DNA of 64,000 bases, from positions 62,001-126,000 of the forward strand of contig OW818688.1 of NCBI GenBank assembly GCA_942493265.1, given 5' to 3'. Source of the DNA: UBA12481 sp942493265. GTDB lineage: Bacteria > Bacteroidota > Bacteroidia > Bacteroidales > UBA12481. The first letter of the stretch is position 1. Each line of letters opens with the position of its first letter. The notes under the pieces were generated by a model. That model had not been told where the DNA came from. It made no database searches and saw only the letters and a program-made list of their open reading frames with translations. Below, piece after piece: positions 21,707-32,900 of this stretch. A program made the position numbers and the translations under genes.

Positions 21707-24700
21707 ATGTCCCCGAAGTACTGCTACCTGGTTCTGCTTTTCTTGTTATCTCATCCCCTATATGCAGAATACAAGACCAATGTACATTCCATTTCGCGTC
21801 GCGAAGGCTTGTCAAACGGTGCTGTTAACACCATCATTAAAGACTCCGAAGGGTACATCTGGTTTGGCACCTGGAACGGTTTAAACCGTTATGACGGTAA
21901 TAAAATCAACACTTACCTGCCATCCGGCGACATCAAGTCCATCCATAACCATGTAATCCGCGAATTGTATCCTTCCTCCGGGGGAGCGATCTGGATGCTT
22001 ACCAACAAGGGAATTGCCCGGTATGACAATATTCATGACCGGTTTACCTCCTATTTTACGAAAGAATCGGAGCAGATCAATTACGAAAACGACATTGCCC
22101 TGGGATATTCCGATGATTATGGCACACTTGCCTCGGTGCTTGGGGGCGGCATTTTCAAATTTGACACCGCAGCCGGTCAATTCAATAAAATAATCTTTGA
22201 GCAGGGTTCCCTTGCCGCCTCGCTTAGTATCAAGAGGATCCACCTCATCGGAGAAATGGCCTGGTGCATCACCGCAAGTGGCGAAATGCACAGGATATCA
22301 GGCAATACCATCAAAGAGGTTCTCCGTTTGCCCCTCACCGGAGCCCTGACCTCCTCCCTGTCGGTTTTAATTGACGATCGACCCTGTCTGCTGATTACCC
22401 AGCGAGCTGGACCGGCATTTCTGGTCGATCTGGGCGCAAAAACTATCCGGCAATTAAGTCTGCCCGGAGATATCATCACCACCTTCGCCCTTTCGCTTGA
22501 CAAAAACAGGGCGTGGGCAGGTACCGAGCGTGGCCGGTTATACAGTTTCGACCTGATCGGCCGGAAATTCGAAATTCAGGACCGCCTGTCGGGCTTATTT
22601 TTAAATAATCCCATAGCAACCAGAATATTAAGTATTTATGAAACAGAACCGGATTTGTTATGGATAGGGACCGATGGAAACGGAGTATACACGCTGAAGC
22701 TGACCGAATTTCCAAATAAACGCCTTCCATCTGCTCAGCTGGCCTACCCCATCGTAAGAAGCATCCTCGTAACCCGCCGGGGTGATGTGCTGATCGGCAC
22801 CAAAGGAGGCGGGATTGATGTGTTTGACGCCGCAGGAAATCATATCAGGGGAATATCGGTACAAAACGGACTGAGCAATAATTCAGCACTTTCGTTTCAT
22901 GAGCGAAACGATGGAACCATCTGGGTAGGCACTGATGGAGTGGGTGTTGACATCATTTCGCAGGATTATAAAACCATTCGCAACTTTCCGAGGGATTATA
23001 AAAATGCCGACACGATAAACTTTGCATCGGTATATCGCATTCTCGAAGACAGTGATAATCATATTTATCTGGGAACCAGCGGCTACGGGGTGATTTTTAT
23101 TGAATTCGATAAAACCGATGTTTCACAGCCGATCCATTCAGGTCAGCTCATCCTCGATCAAAGCATTAATGAAAGCTGGCAGCAGAAACAGATCGTATAT
23201 GCACTGACAGAGGAAAAACCGGGTGTTATCTGGATCGGTACCCGTGGAGTCGGGGTTTATCGGTACAATACCATCACCAAGAGGGTGATGGCCCAGTACT
23301 CCACCTCCTCGCATCCCGGCCTGATCAAAAATGATGATATCCTTTCCCTTTTTACCGAGCCCAACGGCAAAATCCGGGCAGGAACCAGTAATGGCATATT
23401 CAGCCTGACTCCTGTTTCCGCTGATTCCGTAACTGTTGATGGGCCAATCAGTCAAACGGACCTGTCAGGCACCAGTATCCATGCCATTCAGCCCGATCAG
23501 ATGGGAAATCTCTGGGTCACCACCAATATGGGTCTCTCCATCATCGACAACAGCCGGAAGAATGTCAGGAGTTTCAATGTTAATGACGGACTGATCAATT
23601 TTGAATACAGCGACGGAGCATCCTATTTTGATAAAAAAACCGGGAGTTTGTATGTCGGGGGAACAACGGGTGTTGACATCATTCAAACCACGGCAATTAA
23701 ATTCTCATCCTACTTCCCCCCCATTGCCATCAATGATTTCTTTATCAGGAATGTACCGGTGGAACCCGGAACAGGTGATGTACTCAGCAGCCGGATCAAC
23801 CATCAGAAAAACCTGATGCTCAGTTACAATCAGAATTCAATCTCGTTTTATGTCACTCCGCTCGCCTATTGGGGGCAGGAGCGTCACCGGATTTCGTACC
23901 GGTTGGTCAATTTCGAGGATGAATGGCTCCTTAATCCACAAAACCAGCAAATCAGCTTCTCAAACCTGAAACCGGGAAAATACACCTTGCAGTTGCGGGT
24001 GAGTGATGAGAACGGAAACTGGCCGGATTCACTCAGGCAAATTGATATTCTGATCAACCCGCCATTTTGGCTGACATCCTGGGCAATAATCGGGTATATT
24101 GTTCTTTTCATTGGCATTCAGCTTCTTTTTTTTACCGGTTACCGCAGGCGCGAGGCGCGAAAAAAAGAGGCCGTACTGCTTGAATTCCAAAAGAAAAAAG
24201 AAGAAGAATTGCAGAGTTATAAAATTGAATTCTTCACCAATGTTGCACACGAATTTCGTACGCCCCTCACATTAATATCCTCTCACATCCATGCTTTATT
24301 GGAAGATACCCGAAATACAGCTGAAAATCCACGGCTTTTGAAAGTATTCAACAACAGCATAAAGCTGCAGAAACTGGTACTGGAAATCATGCAGTTCCGG
24401 AAGCTGGAGAAAGGAAAGGAACCATTAAGCATTCAGCAGAGCAATCCGGTTGAGCTTTTGCAGGAAGTGTTCTCCGACCTTGAACTATTTGCCAATCAGA
24501 AGAATATCAGCTATGAGGTAATCTGTGCGGATCCCGGGTTAACTTTTAAAACCGATACCGACAAATTTCAGCGGATCATGACCAACCTGATCTCGAATGC
24601 CATAAAATACAATAAAACAGGAGGATTTGTAAAAGCAACCGTTCGTTTTGAAAACTTATCACTATATGTTGAGGTTGAAGACAATGGCATTGGAATCAAG

Positions 24701-25762
24701 CCCGAATATGTTGAAAGGGTATTTGAGCCTTTTGGAATCTCCTCAGCTCGAAAAAAGGGAAGTTTCCCGGGATACCGGTCAACCGGATTAGGTTTGGCGG
24801 TAACAAAGGGTTTGGTTGAACTGATGAAGGGAACGATAACTTTCGAAAGCAAGGTGGATGAAGGCACCCGCTTCACCTGCATTTTTCCTGATAGTATGGA
24901 GATCAGTCCGGTTGAAGTATTGAATGAACCGGCCGATGAGCCCAATGAAATCAGTTTCATGGTTGAAACCGAACCTGTCCGGGAAATTGAAAGTACCGAA
25001 AGAACTGAAGGAAAGCCGCTTATCCTGCTGGTCGACGATGATACGGAAATTCTGGCTTTACTTCAGGATTTCCTGCAATCGGAATACAATATCATTACGG
25101 CTGAAAACGGAAGGGAAGCCTATCAGAAAGTATTAACCGGGAATCCGGATCTGATAGTATCCGATGTGATGATGCCCGAAATGGATGGCATAGAACTTTG
25201 CCGCAAGCTTCGCGGTAATTTTGATACCAGCCACCTGCCGATCATATTGCTGGCTGCCAAGGCTGAAATTGAAGACCGGATAGCCGGATTAAAAGCCGGA
25301 GCCGATTCCTACATTCCCAAACCTTTTCACCCTGAGCACCTGAAAGTCAGGCTCAGCAAACTTTTGCAGCTACGCGACAGGATACTGAATCATTTCGGCA
25401 AACAGGATTACAACCCGGCACTGGTAAAAGAAATCCCCGATCCGTTTTTTCAGAAATTGCTTCATTTCATTGATGACAACATAGATGATGAGTACCTTTC
25501 ATCTGAAAGAATATGTGAAAAACTGGCCATCAGTAAAACATCCCTATATAACAAAACCAGGTCGGTGCTGGGAACCACACCGCACAGCCTGATTTATCAG
25601 CGCCGTTTAAGCAAGGCGGCCACGCTGCTCACCTCCTCCACCATGACCGTTAGCGAAATCATCGACCAAACCGGTTTTGCCAGCAGGACTCATTTCTATG
25701 AATTGTTCAACAAGGTGTATGACTGTTCACCATCCGACTACCGGAAGAAACCACTGGAATAG
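21707..25762 (+). CDS. hybrid two-component system sensor/regulator (HTCS) of the PUL
   Basis: A protein of 1351 residues from the ATG at 21707; an in-frame TTG at 21683 is possible, but the ATG leaves a clean signal peptide (YLVLLFLLSHPLYA). Two seven-bladed propeller sets with GYIWFGTWNGLNRYDG- and GTIWVGTDGVGVDII-type blades form the periplasmic sensor (about 20-740), followed by a Y_Y_Y domain and one membrane segment (about 805-828). HisKA has His848 in FFTNVAHEFRTPLTLI; the ATPase has NLISNAIKYNKTGG and STGLGLAVTKGLVELMKG. A receiver domain carries Asp1153 in PDLIVSDVMMPEMDG, and an AraC-type HTH ends the protein (RTHFYELFNKVYDCSPSDYR). Such proteins bind a glycan fragment and switch on the adjacent PUL. 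The PUL genes start 106 bases downstream. Confidence 0.95.
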   Translation: MSPKYCYLVLLFLLSHPLYAEYKTNVHSISRREGLSNGAVNTIIKDSEGYIWFGTWNGLNRYDGNKINTYLPSGDIKSIHNHVIRELYPSSGGAIWMLTNKGIARYDNIHDRFTSYFTKESEQINYENDIALGYSDDYGTLASVLGGGIFKFDTAAGQFNKIIFEQGSLAASLSIKRIHLIGEMAWCITASGEMHRISGNTIKEVLRLPLTGALTSSLSVLIDDRPCLLITQRAGPAFLVDLGAKTIRQLSLPGDIITTFALSLDKNRAWAGTERGRLYSFDLIGRKFEIQDRLSGLFLNNPIATRILSIYETEPDLLWIGTDGNGVYTLKLTEFPNKRLPSAQLAYPIVRSILVTRRGDVLIGTKGGGIDVFDAAGNHIRGISVQNGLSNNSALSFHERNDGTIWVGTDGVGVDIISQDYKTIRNFPRDYKNADTINFASVYRILEDSDNHIYLGTSGYGVIFIEFDKTDVSQPIHSGQLILDQSINESWQQKQIVYALTEEKPGVIWIGTRGVGVYRYNTITKRVMAQYSTSSHPGLIKNDDILSLFTEPNGKIRAGTSNGIFSLTPVSADSVTVDGPISQTDLSGTSIHAIQPDQMGNLWVTTNMGLSIIDNSRKNVRSFNVNDGLINFEYSDGASYFDKKTGSLYVGGTTGVDIIQTTAIKFSSYFPPIAINDFFIRNVPVEPGTGDVLSSRINHQKNLMLSYNQNSISFYVTPLAYWGQERHRISYRLVNFEDEWLLNPQNQQISFSNLKPGKYTLQLRVSDENGNWPDSLRQIDILINPPFWLTSWAIIGYIVLFIGIQLLFFTGYRRREARKKEAVLLEFQKKKEEELQSYKIEFFTNVAHEFRTPLTLISSHIHALLEDTRNTAENPRLLKVFNNSIKLQKLVLEIMQFRKLEKGKEPLSIQQSNPVELLQEVFSDLELFANQKNISYEVICADPGLTFKTDTDKFQRIMTNLISNAIKYNKTGGFVKATVRFENLSLYVEVEDNGIGIKPEYVERVFEPFGISSARKKGSFPGYRSTGLGLAVTKGLVELMKGTITFESKVDEGTRFTCIFPDSMEISPVEVLNEPADEPNEISFMVETEPVREIESTERTEGKPLILLVDDDTEILALLQDFLQSEYNIITAENGREAYQKVLTGNPDLIVSDVMMPEMDGIELCRKLRGNFDTSHLPIILLAAKAEIEDRIAGLKAGADSYIPKPFHPEHLKVRLSKLLQLRDRILNHFGKQDYNPALVKEIPDPFFQKLLHFIDDNIDDEYLSSERICEKLAISKTSLYNKTRSVLGTTPHSLIYQRRLSKAATLLTSSTMTVSEIIDQTGFASRTHFYELFNKVYDCSPSDYRKKPLE

Positions 25763-25825
25763 CAGGCGCACAGTGTCAATTTGTACCCGGTAGGACACAA
25801 TCGGGAACAGGGCGGACAGAGATTT

Positions 25826-25865
25826 TAGTGATCCGTAGTAGGTTTGTTAGTGACTAAACTTACTA
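25826..25865. promoter_or_regulatory. dyad and direct repeat before the PUL, candidate regulator site
   Basis: TAGTAGGTTT (25836-25845) and AAACTTACTA (25856-25865) are inverted with nine of ten bases matching around a ten-base centre. TAGTGA occurs as a direct repeat at 25826 and 25848, 22 bases (two helical turns) apart. The site ends 3 bases before the GH130 start. HTCS proteins bind before their PUL genes, so this is a candidate target, but that is inference. Confidence 0.35.
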
Positions 25866-25868
25866 TAT

Positions 25869-26912
25869 ATGGACATTGCCCGAAGATATCCGCAAAACCC
25901 TCTCCTTCGCCCATCCGGTTTAAAACCCGGGATTGACGGAATGGAAATAGTATGCCTGCTGAACCCGGGGGTATTCCGGTTCGACGGCAAGATCTGGCTT
26001 TTGCTGCGCGTGGCTGAAAGGCCCAAACAGATTGAAGGCAAAATAAGTTTTCCCGTATATAATATTAAAGGTGAAATTGAGATTCTGAATTTCGATAAAA
26101 ATGATCCGGATCTTGACGCATCGGATCCCCGGATAATCAATTACAAGAAAAAGGATTACCTCACCACCCTCTCCTACCTGCGGCTCGTATGCAGCGACGA
26201 TGGAATTCAATTCCGGGAACCTGCCGGGTATCCACCGATTTTCGGAAAAGGAAATCTGGAAACCTTTGGCATTGAAGACTGCCGGGTAGCCACCATGGAA
26301 GACGGGTTCAGCCTATCGTTTACCGAGGTATCGGAATTTGGGGTTGGCGTGGGGCTCATCCGTACAAAAGACTGGAAGAACTTCAGTCGTGAAGGAATGA
26401 TCTTTCCTCCTCATAATAAGGACTGTGCGATTTTTGAAGAAAAAATCGGCGGGATGTATTATGCTTTGCACCGCCCGAGCAGTCCTGAACTGGGTGGAAA
26501 TTACATTTGGGTAGCCAGATCACCTGACCTGATCCATTGGGGTGGTCATCAATGCATTGCCACTTCGCGGCCGGGCATGTGGGATTCGGCGCGGGTTGGA
26601 GCAGGCGGAGCGCCCATCCGGACTGACAAAGGCTGGCTTGAAATCTATCATGGTGCCAATGCCGATCACCGCTACTGCCTGGGAGCCCTGCTGCTCGATA
26701 TACATGATCCATCCAAAGTTCTGGCCCGAAGCAGCGAACCCATCATGGAACCCAGTCAAACTTACGAGCAAACCGGATTTTTTGGAAACGTGGTATTTAC
26801 CAACGGCCATTATGTGACCGGCGATACAATCAATCTGTATTACGGGGCCAGCGATGAAGTGATCTGCGGCGCCACCCTATCGATCTCTGAAATATTATCA
26901 ACCCTGGTTTAA
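25869..26912 (+). CDS. GH130 family glycoside phosphorylase/hydrolase, cytoplasmic
   Basis: A protein of 347 residues without a signal peptide. It has the five-bladed propeller pattern of GH130: NPLLRPSGLKPG, NPGVFRFDGKIWLLLRVAE, TFGIEDCRVATMEDGF (carrying the likely catalytic Asp in IEDCRV), HNKDCAIFEEKIGGMYYALHRPS, WDSARVGAGGAPIRTDKGWLEIYHGA and TGFFGNVVFTNGH. Family members act on beta-mannosides: most are phosphorylases releasing mannose-1-phosphate, and a subgroup are beta-1,2-mannosidases. The cytoplasmic location and adjacent MFS importer favour processing of imported oligosaccharide; which subgroup cannot be decided here. First gene of the PUL transcript, 15 bases before the MFS gene. 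Confidence 0.92.
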   Translation: MDIARRYPQNPLLRPSGLKPGIDGMEIVCLLNPGVFRFDGKIWLLLRVAERPKQIEGKISFPVYNIKGEIEILNFDKNDPDLDASDPRIINYKKKDYLTTLSYLRLVCSDDGIQFREPAGYPPIFGKGNLETFGIEDCRVATMEDGFSLSFTEVSEFGVGVGLIRTKDWKNFSREGMIFPPHNKDCAIFEEKIGGMYYALHRPSSPELGGNYIWVARSPDLIHWGGHQCIATSRPGMWDSARVGAGGAPIRTDKGWLEIYHGANADHRYCLGALLLDIHDPSKVLARSSEPIMEPSQTYEQTGFFGNVVFTNGHYVTGDTINLYYGASDEVICGATLSISEILSTLV

Positions 26913-26927
26913 CATCCCAAGCAGCAC

Positions 26928-28181
26928 ATGCCAAACAAATTAACCACCGAGTACCAGTTCTTTCTATCGATGCCGCACAATATGCGGGTGCTACTGATTA
27001 CCAACATGTTGTACGCGCTTGTACTACCTGTTGTGGAAATCTTCATGGCTGCCTACATCATGCGGTATTTTGCCGATACCAGCTACGTGGCGATTTTCCA
27101 GGTGGCCATGTATACCGGCATCATCATTACCTCGCTGACGAACGGATTTTTGCTGAAAAGCTTCAAGGTTGCCCATCTGTACAGTTTCGGTATCCTGCTC
27201 AGCGGCCTGTCGATGGCAGGAATGATGTTTGTGAAGGACATTACCCTGGTCGGATTGATTGTATCCGGCACACTGATCGGCGCGGCATCCGGATTTTTCT
27301 GGACCAACCGCTATCTGATGGCGCTGAACACCACACAGGATGAAAACAGGAATTACTTTTTCGGACTCGAATCGTTCTTCTTTACGATATCCAATATCGG
27401 TATACCATTGGCTATCGGCGCTTTGCTGGTCACAATCGAAGGCACCCATCTGTTCGGAATCGATTTCAGCATCTATTCCGGTTACCGGATCGTTACCCTC
27501 ATTGTATTTGCCGTGACCATTCTCGCCTGCTTTTCACTGGCTAGGGGCAAATTTGACAATCCTGTGCAAAAGGATTTTCTCTATTTCCGGTTCCACAAAC
27601 TCTGGAATAAACAGATTTTACTGGCTGCGCTGAAAGGTCTGGTTCAGGGATTCCTCGTTACCGCGCCGGCCATGCTCATCATGAAATATGTAGGAAAAGA
27701 AGGCTCTCTGGGATTGATTCAGGGAATCAGCGGCGGATTAACTGCAATCCTCATTTACCTGCTGGGGCGCTTTGCAAAACCAAAGCACCGGATCATCATA
27801 TTCGGTGTGGGCATCACCATTTTCCTCGTCGGAACCCTGGTTAACGGCATCGCTCTTTCGGCAGTCGGGGTAATGGTATTTGTATTATGCAAGGTATTTT
27901 TTCAGCCGCTCCATGATCTGGCATACTATCCGATCATGATGAAAGTGATAGATGTGGTGTCGAAGCTTGAGAACCGCAATAAATACGCCTACATCCTGAA
28001 TCATGAATTTGGATTGTATGCCGGGCGGGTACTGGGATTGGGCATGTTTATCCTTTTGGCGCTCAAAGTTTCGGAAACCTTTGCACTCCGTTACTCACTC
28101 ATCATTGTGGCTATCATACAGGTACTTTCCATACCGCTGGCCAAAAACATCATGAAACATTCCTATACTGAAGAAAAATGA
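26928..28181 (+). CDS. MFS-type oligosaccharide transporter
   Basis: A protein of 417 residues with about 12 hydrophobic segments, beginning MRVLLITNMLYALVLPVVEIFM and ending YSLIIVAIIQVLSIPLA, with the basic loop LARGKFDNPVQKDF between the two halves, as in major facilitator proteins. It lies between the GH130 and the lipoprotein genes; its stop overlaps the next ATG by four bases. By position it should bring periplasmic sugar or oligosaccharide to cytoplasmic GH130. Substrate inferred only from context. Confidence 0.85.
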   Translation: MPNKLTTEYQFFLSMPHNMRVLLITNMLYALVLPVVEIFMAAYIMRYFADTSYVAIFQVAMYTGIIITSLTNGFLLKSFKVAHLYSFGILLSGLSMAGMMFVKDITLVGLIVSGTLIGAASGFFWTNRYLMALNTTQDENRNYFFGLESFFFTISNIGIPLAIGALLVTIEGTHLFGIDFSIYSGYRIVTLIVFAVTILACFSLARGKFDNPVQKDFLYFRFHKLWNKQILLAALKGLVQGFLVTAPAMLIMKYVGKEGSLGLIQGISGGLTAILIYLLGRFAKPKHRIIIFGVGITIFLVGTLVNGIALSAVGVMVFVLCKVFFQPLHDLAYYPIMMKVIDVVSKLENRNKYAYILNHEFGLYAGRVLGLGMFILLALKVSETFALRYSLIIVAIIQVLSIPLAKNIMKHSYTEEK

Positions 28182-29899
28182 TCAAAAGAAGTTCAATAGT
28201 ATATCTGGTTGCGCTGACAGCGATATTCTGCTCCTGCAGCAATCCGATAAGCGTTCCGGTAATTCAGACTTCAATTCCCCGTATCAACCAGATGCCGGAT
28301 CTGCCGCAGCCGCTGAAAATCATCGACTGGGAAAAGAAAGCGCTCCTTTTCGATAGTCTGGTCTATAATTTCAATAATACTGCTTCCTATGGGCCGTTGA
28401 TCTGGCTCGATAGCTCCAGGCGGAATTTCGACCAGGTTACCTATGGCCTGTACACAGTGATCGGAGATGTGAGGCAGGGTCCGGGCAAAAACAACGGCGA
28501 ATTCCATGAAGCGCTCACCTCGCTCAACTCCCTGGTCAGCGCAGGCCTGCTGGGTATCGACAAAACCAGTCAGGGCGGATACAATTTCGTACGGATGGCC
28601 CAGAACTATTTCAACAGCGATACCAGGTGGAATATCGTGATGAACAACACGAATCCTGCGGTAGCCATGGCTGGTGGCGGTTACGGCCGCGACTGGTGGT
28701 ATGATGTTTATCCCAACGTATTGTATTACGGGGTGGCGGCGCTTTTCCCGAAGGTGGAAAACACTGAATTCATCCAGAAAACGATAGCTGAACAATTCTT
28801 CAAAGCCGATTCGGTACTGAATGGAAATTATGATTACTCCTACTTTGATTATGCGCAGATGAAAGGCATGACTAACCATATCCCTCTGCAGCAGGATGTT
28901 GCAGGCGGACATGCTTATGTTTTACTGTCAGCTTATCATCAATTCGGGGATGAACGCTACCTCCGGGGAGCGAAGAGTGCCACAGCAGCCTTAATCAGTC
29001 AGAAAGAGAGTCGCTTTTACGAGATCCTGCTCCCGTTCGGAGCCTACACGGCGGCCCGGCTCAATGCTGAGCAAGGCACTGATTACGATGTAACCCGCTT
29101 ACTCAATCAGATTTTTGACGGATGTCAATCCAGGGACGGTCGGTATGGCTGGGGTGTAATTGCTGAAAAGTGGGGTAATTATGACGTGTCAGGCCTGCAA
29201 GGCAGCATCACTGACGGAGGCGGTTATGCCTTCTTCATGAACTCGGTCGCCATGGCCTGGCCATTGGTGCCGATGGTTAAATACCAGCCGCAATATGCCC
29301 GGGCGATCGGCAAATACATGCTCAATTCCGTTAATGCATCGCGGTTATTTTACCCCGACCAGATCGGGGATCAGAACCAGTGGCTTCCGGGGATCAAGAA
29401 CCTGACCAATGGGATCATCGGTTATGAAGGTTTACGAAAAACTGATGACCTGAACAATCCCGCATTAAAAGGGATGACGCCGGTTGCGATCGGTGATGGT
29501 CCCAAATGGGTGGCCGGACAGCCTGCTGAATCCATGTTCAGCCTGTACAGCACCTCAATAGCCGGAGTATTCGGGGCCATTGTCAATACCACCGGTGTGG
29601 AAGGCATTCTGTGCCTGAACTGCAATGCCACAGACTTTTACGCAGAAAACAAGTATCCGGTATATCTGTACTACAATCCTTATCAGGAAATTAAGACTGT
29701 AACCTATGCATCCGACAGCAGTGTCGATCTCTTTGATGTGGTATCGAAAAGCTACCTGGCAAAAGGGGAACACGGCAATGTAAGCATCAGTTTACCGGCC
29801 GGCGAAGCTGCATTGATTGTGATACTGCCGGCAGGAACCAAATTAAAGACTGAAGGGCCGGCAATTAAAGCCGGCAATACTGTAATAGCCTATAAATAA
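28178..29899 (+). CDS. lipoprotein of unknown family, candidate glycan-active enzyme (paralogue A)
   Basis: A protein of 573 residues with a lipoprotein signal peptide (AIFCSC, Cys20). The mature protein starts IPRINQMPDLPQPLKIIDW, nearly the same as the protein at 35782. Shared blocks include GRDWWYDVYPN (170-180), LLPFGAYTAARLNAEQGT (284-301), WGVIAEKWGNYDVSGL (325-340), YARAIGKYMLNSVNASRLFY and FSLYSTSIAGVFGAIV. Conserved acidic residues include E111, D172, D176, D240, E298 and D336. Alternating helices with aromatic loops suggest an alpha/alpha barrel followed by a C-terminal beta part (YLYYNPYQEIKTVTY...), as in several polysaccharide lyase and hydrolase families; this fold is inferred. 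Not recognised as a named GH family. It overlaps the MFS stop and lies 6 bases before susC, so it is part of the PUL operon. Confidence 0.75.
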   Translation: MIKRSSIVYLVALTAIFCSCSNPISVPVIQTSIPRINQMPDLPQPLKIIDWEKKALLFDSLVYNFNNTASYGPLIWLDSSRRNFDQVTYGLYTVIGDVRQGPGKNNGEFHEALTSLNSLVSAGLLGIDKTSQGGYNFVRMAQNYFNSDTRWNIVMNNTNPAVAMAGGGYGRDWWYDVYPNVLYYGVAALFPKVENTEFIQKTIAEQFFKADSVLNGNYDYSYFDYAQMKGMTNHIPLQQDVAGGHAYVLLSAYHQFGDERYLRGAKSATAALISQKESRFYEILLPFGAYTAARLNAEQGTDYDVTRLLNQIFDGCQSRDGRYGWGVIAEKWGNYDVSGLQGSITDGGGYAFFMNSVAMAWPLVPMVKYQPQYARAIGKYMLNSVNASRLFYPDQIGDQNQWLPGIKNLTNGIIGYEGLRKTDDLNNPALKGMTPVAIGDGPKWVAGQPAESMFSLYSTSIAGVFGAIVNTTGVEGILCLNCNATDFYAENKYPVYLYYNPYQEIKTVTYASDSSVDLFDVVSKSYLAKGEHGNVSISLPAGEAALIVILPAGTKLKTEGPAIKAGNTVIAYK

Positions 29900-29905
29900 C
29901 CTGAA

Positions 29906-32900
29906 ATGAACCATAAAATGAAAAGACATCTAGTAATTGCGCTGTTACTTTTTATTTCTGCATCGCTATTTGCACAGCGCACCCTGGAAGGCACAATCAG
30001 GGATGCCAAAACCGGGGAAACGATGGTCGGCGTAACGGTCCTGATAAAAGGAACCCAATCGGGAACTATTTCCGACATGAATGGAAATTATCGGTTGGTA
30101 TCAGACGATCTGACTGATTTATCGGTGGTTCAATATTCATATGTCGGGTATACTCCGGTTGAAGAAATCCCCGGCAGCCGAACAAGAATCGACATAACCC
30201 TGCTATCCGGCGAGATTGCCATTGAAGAACTGGTGGTGATCGGGTACGGAAGTGTAAAAAAACGTAATGTACTGGGAGCGGTTACCAGCGTCAACAACCG
30301 GGAGCTCACCAAGCTGCCTGTGGCAGATGTTGCCCAGGCACTCCAGGGCCGTGCTGCAGGTGTGCAGGTTACCCAGAATACCGGCGCTCCGGGTGAGGGA
30401 GTATCGGTTCGCATCCGTGGGGCAGGATCCATCAATTCAAGCAACGACCCGCTTTATATTGTTGACGGAATACCTACCGTGGATGCCCTCAGAATTTTGT
30501 CGCCGGGAGATATTGAAACCATGTCGATCCTGAAGGATGCTTCGGCCGCAGCCATTTATGGTTCCCGTGCCAACAACGGAGTGGTGCTGATCACTACAAA
30601 AAAGGGAGCAAAAGGTGCCGCAAAGGTTATGTATCGCGGACAGACCGGTTTTCAGCAAGCTGCCAGGCTAACCAAAATGGTCAATACCACTGACTATGTT
30701 ACTGTATATAACGAAGCTGCAACCAACGACAATGCCCTCCTCCCCGAGAGTTTACGGCGGAGCCTGATCTCAGCCGAAGATGCAGCCCGGTTTGATAACG
30801 TAAACTATGTAAAAGAACTGCTCCATACAGCCCCGATCAATTCACACGAACTATCGGTATCCGGCGGAAATGAATCCACCAATTACCTGATATCCTCATC
30901 ACTCTTTGATCAGCAGGGTATTATAAAAGGAACCGGATATACCCGGGGTACATTCCGGGTTGCGATCAACACCGAAGTGAATAAATGGCTGAGTGCCGGT
31001 ATGAGCATGCTGGCCGGTTTATCGAGTAATGATATCATCGGAAGTTCGGGCGACGGATATGGAGGAAACGGCGGAAGTGTGATCAGATATGCCTTTTTTC
31101 GGAATCCTGCCATTCCAATTCAATTTCCGGATGGAACCTATGTTGACAGGCCTGCTGAATATTTCGGAAGCCAGGTTTTCGATTCATTCCTGGGTGATGG
31201 ATACAATCCCATCGGAATGAGTGCATACAATGACAATAACCGCAAGGATGACAACTATCTGGGAAAGGCATTTTTTATCGCCAAGATCACTGACAAACTT
31301 AAATTCACCACCAATCTCGGTATTGATTACCGTAATTCCTTCAGCCGCCGGTTCAACCCAACCTGGGGTACACTGAACCGCATAAATGCCAAAAACGGTC
31401 TGGATATCAGCAATGAACGAACCGCTAACTGGAGCGTGAATAATGTTTTTAATTACGAAACCTCCTTTGGGGAATCTCACACATTTTCCGCCATGGCAGG
31501 TTTTGAAGCCATCAAGAACAGTGGAAGAGCCTTGTATGCCAGCGATATGGACTTCCCCATCCAGCAGGAAGAGCTGATTTACATCGGCAACGGACTCGGT
31601 ATCAAAATGAGCAGTCAGAGTGAATATGCCTCCACCCTTGCCTCATTTTTTGGCAGGGTGAATTATGATTATAAAGGAAAATATTATGCCTCCGCTACTC
31701 TCCGGCGTGATGGTTCATCCCGGTTTACCGGCGAAAACAAATGGGGAACATTTTATTCCCTCTCAGGCGGATGGGTGATGAAGGAAGAAGCATTTCTGAA
31801 AGATGTTGACTGGCTGTCGAATCTTAAAGTCAGGGCAGGATACGGCGCCATCGGGAACCAGGAGATCGGGCTCTATGCCGCCAGCGACAGGATTTCCCCA
31901 TACTTCAACTATCCTTTCGGTGGGATATCCAACAGCGGCTATGCACAAACAGCCCTTGGAAACAGCAATCTTAAATGGGAAACCAGTTATCAGTATAATG
32001 CAGGGGTTGATGCCGAGCTCTGGACCGGGGCATTAGCTTTTTCAGTCGATTTCTTCTATAAAGTCACTGATAACATGCTGGTTAAAGCGCCTAATCCTCC
32101 ATCAACCGGTTACGCCGAAGCTGCCTGGATCAACAGCGGCTCCGTACTGAATACCGGGGTTGAACTGGAAGCCATTTACCGACAGGGTAAGAGCGACTGG
32201 AGCTACTCCATTGGTGGAAACCTGACTTTTCTGCACAATGAAGTGTTAAAACTGGATGCCCCGCTCTTCGGAGGAATGGTTGATACCGGAATTTATGCCA
32301 CACGCACCGAAGTTGGTGAACCTATCGGATCGTTCTACCTGCTGGAAATGGATGGAATTTTCCAGAATACCACCGAGATTTTACTTTCGGCATTTCAGGG
32401 AAATGACATTCAGCCCGGCGATGTGAAATTCAAGGATCAGGATAAGAACGGCCGGATCGACAATGAAGACCGGGTACACATGGGCAGTTCCATACCGAAA
32501 CTCATTGGCGGCATCAACCTGACCGGTAAGTATAAAAACTTTGACTTAAGCGTATTCCTGCAGGGGGCTTATGGCAATAAGATCTATGTTCAGGTCAATC
32601 ACGATATTGAAGGATTTTACCGGGGCTTTACCGTTACTCAGCGCTACTTTGATGAACGCTGGACCGGCGAAGGAACCTCCAATACTCAGCCCAGGGCAGC
32701 CTGGACCGCCAAATCCAATAATGCAAGGCCATCCTCCCGGTTTTTAGAAGACGGATCCTACCTGAGATTAAAAAACTTACAGTTCGGGTATACAATCCCT
32801 GCCAACGCACTGAAATTTATCGGATTAAAGCAGGCCAGGATTTATGCATCAGGATCAAACCTGTTCACCCTGACCAAATATTCGGGTCTCGACCCGGAAA

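Noticed and set aside
19754..25762. Radical SAM gene as part of the PUL
   Set aside because: It is on the same strand and close to the HTCS gene but has its own -7 box and no link to glycan use.
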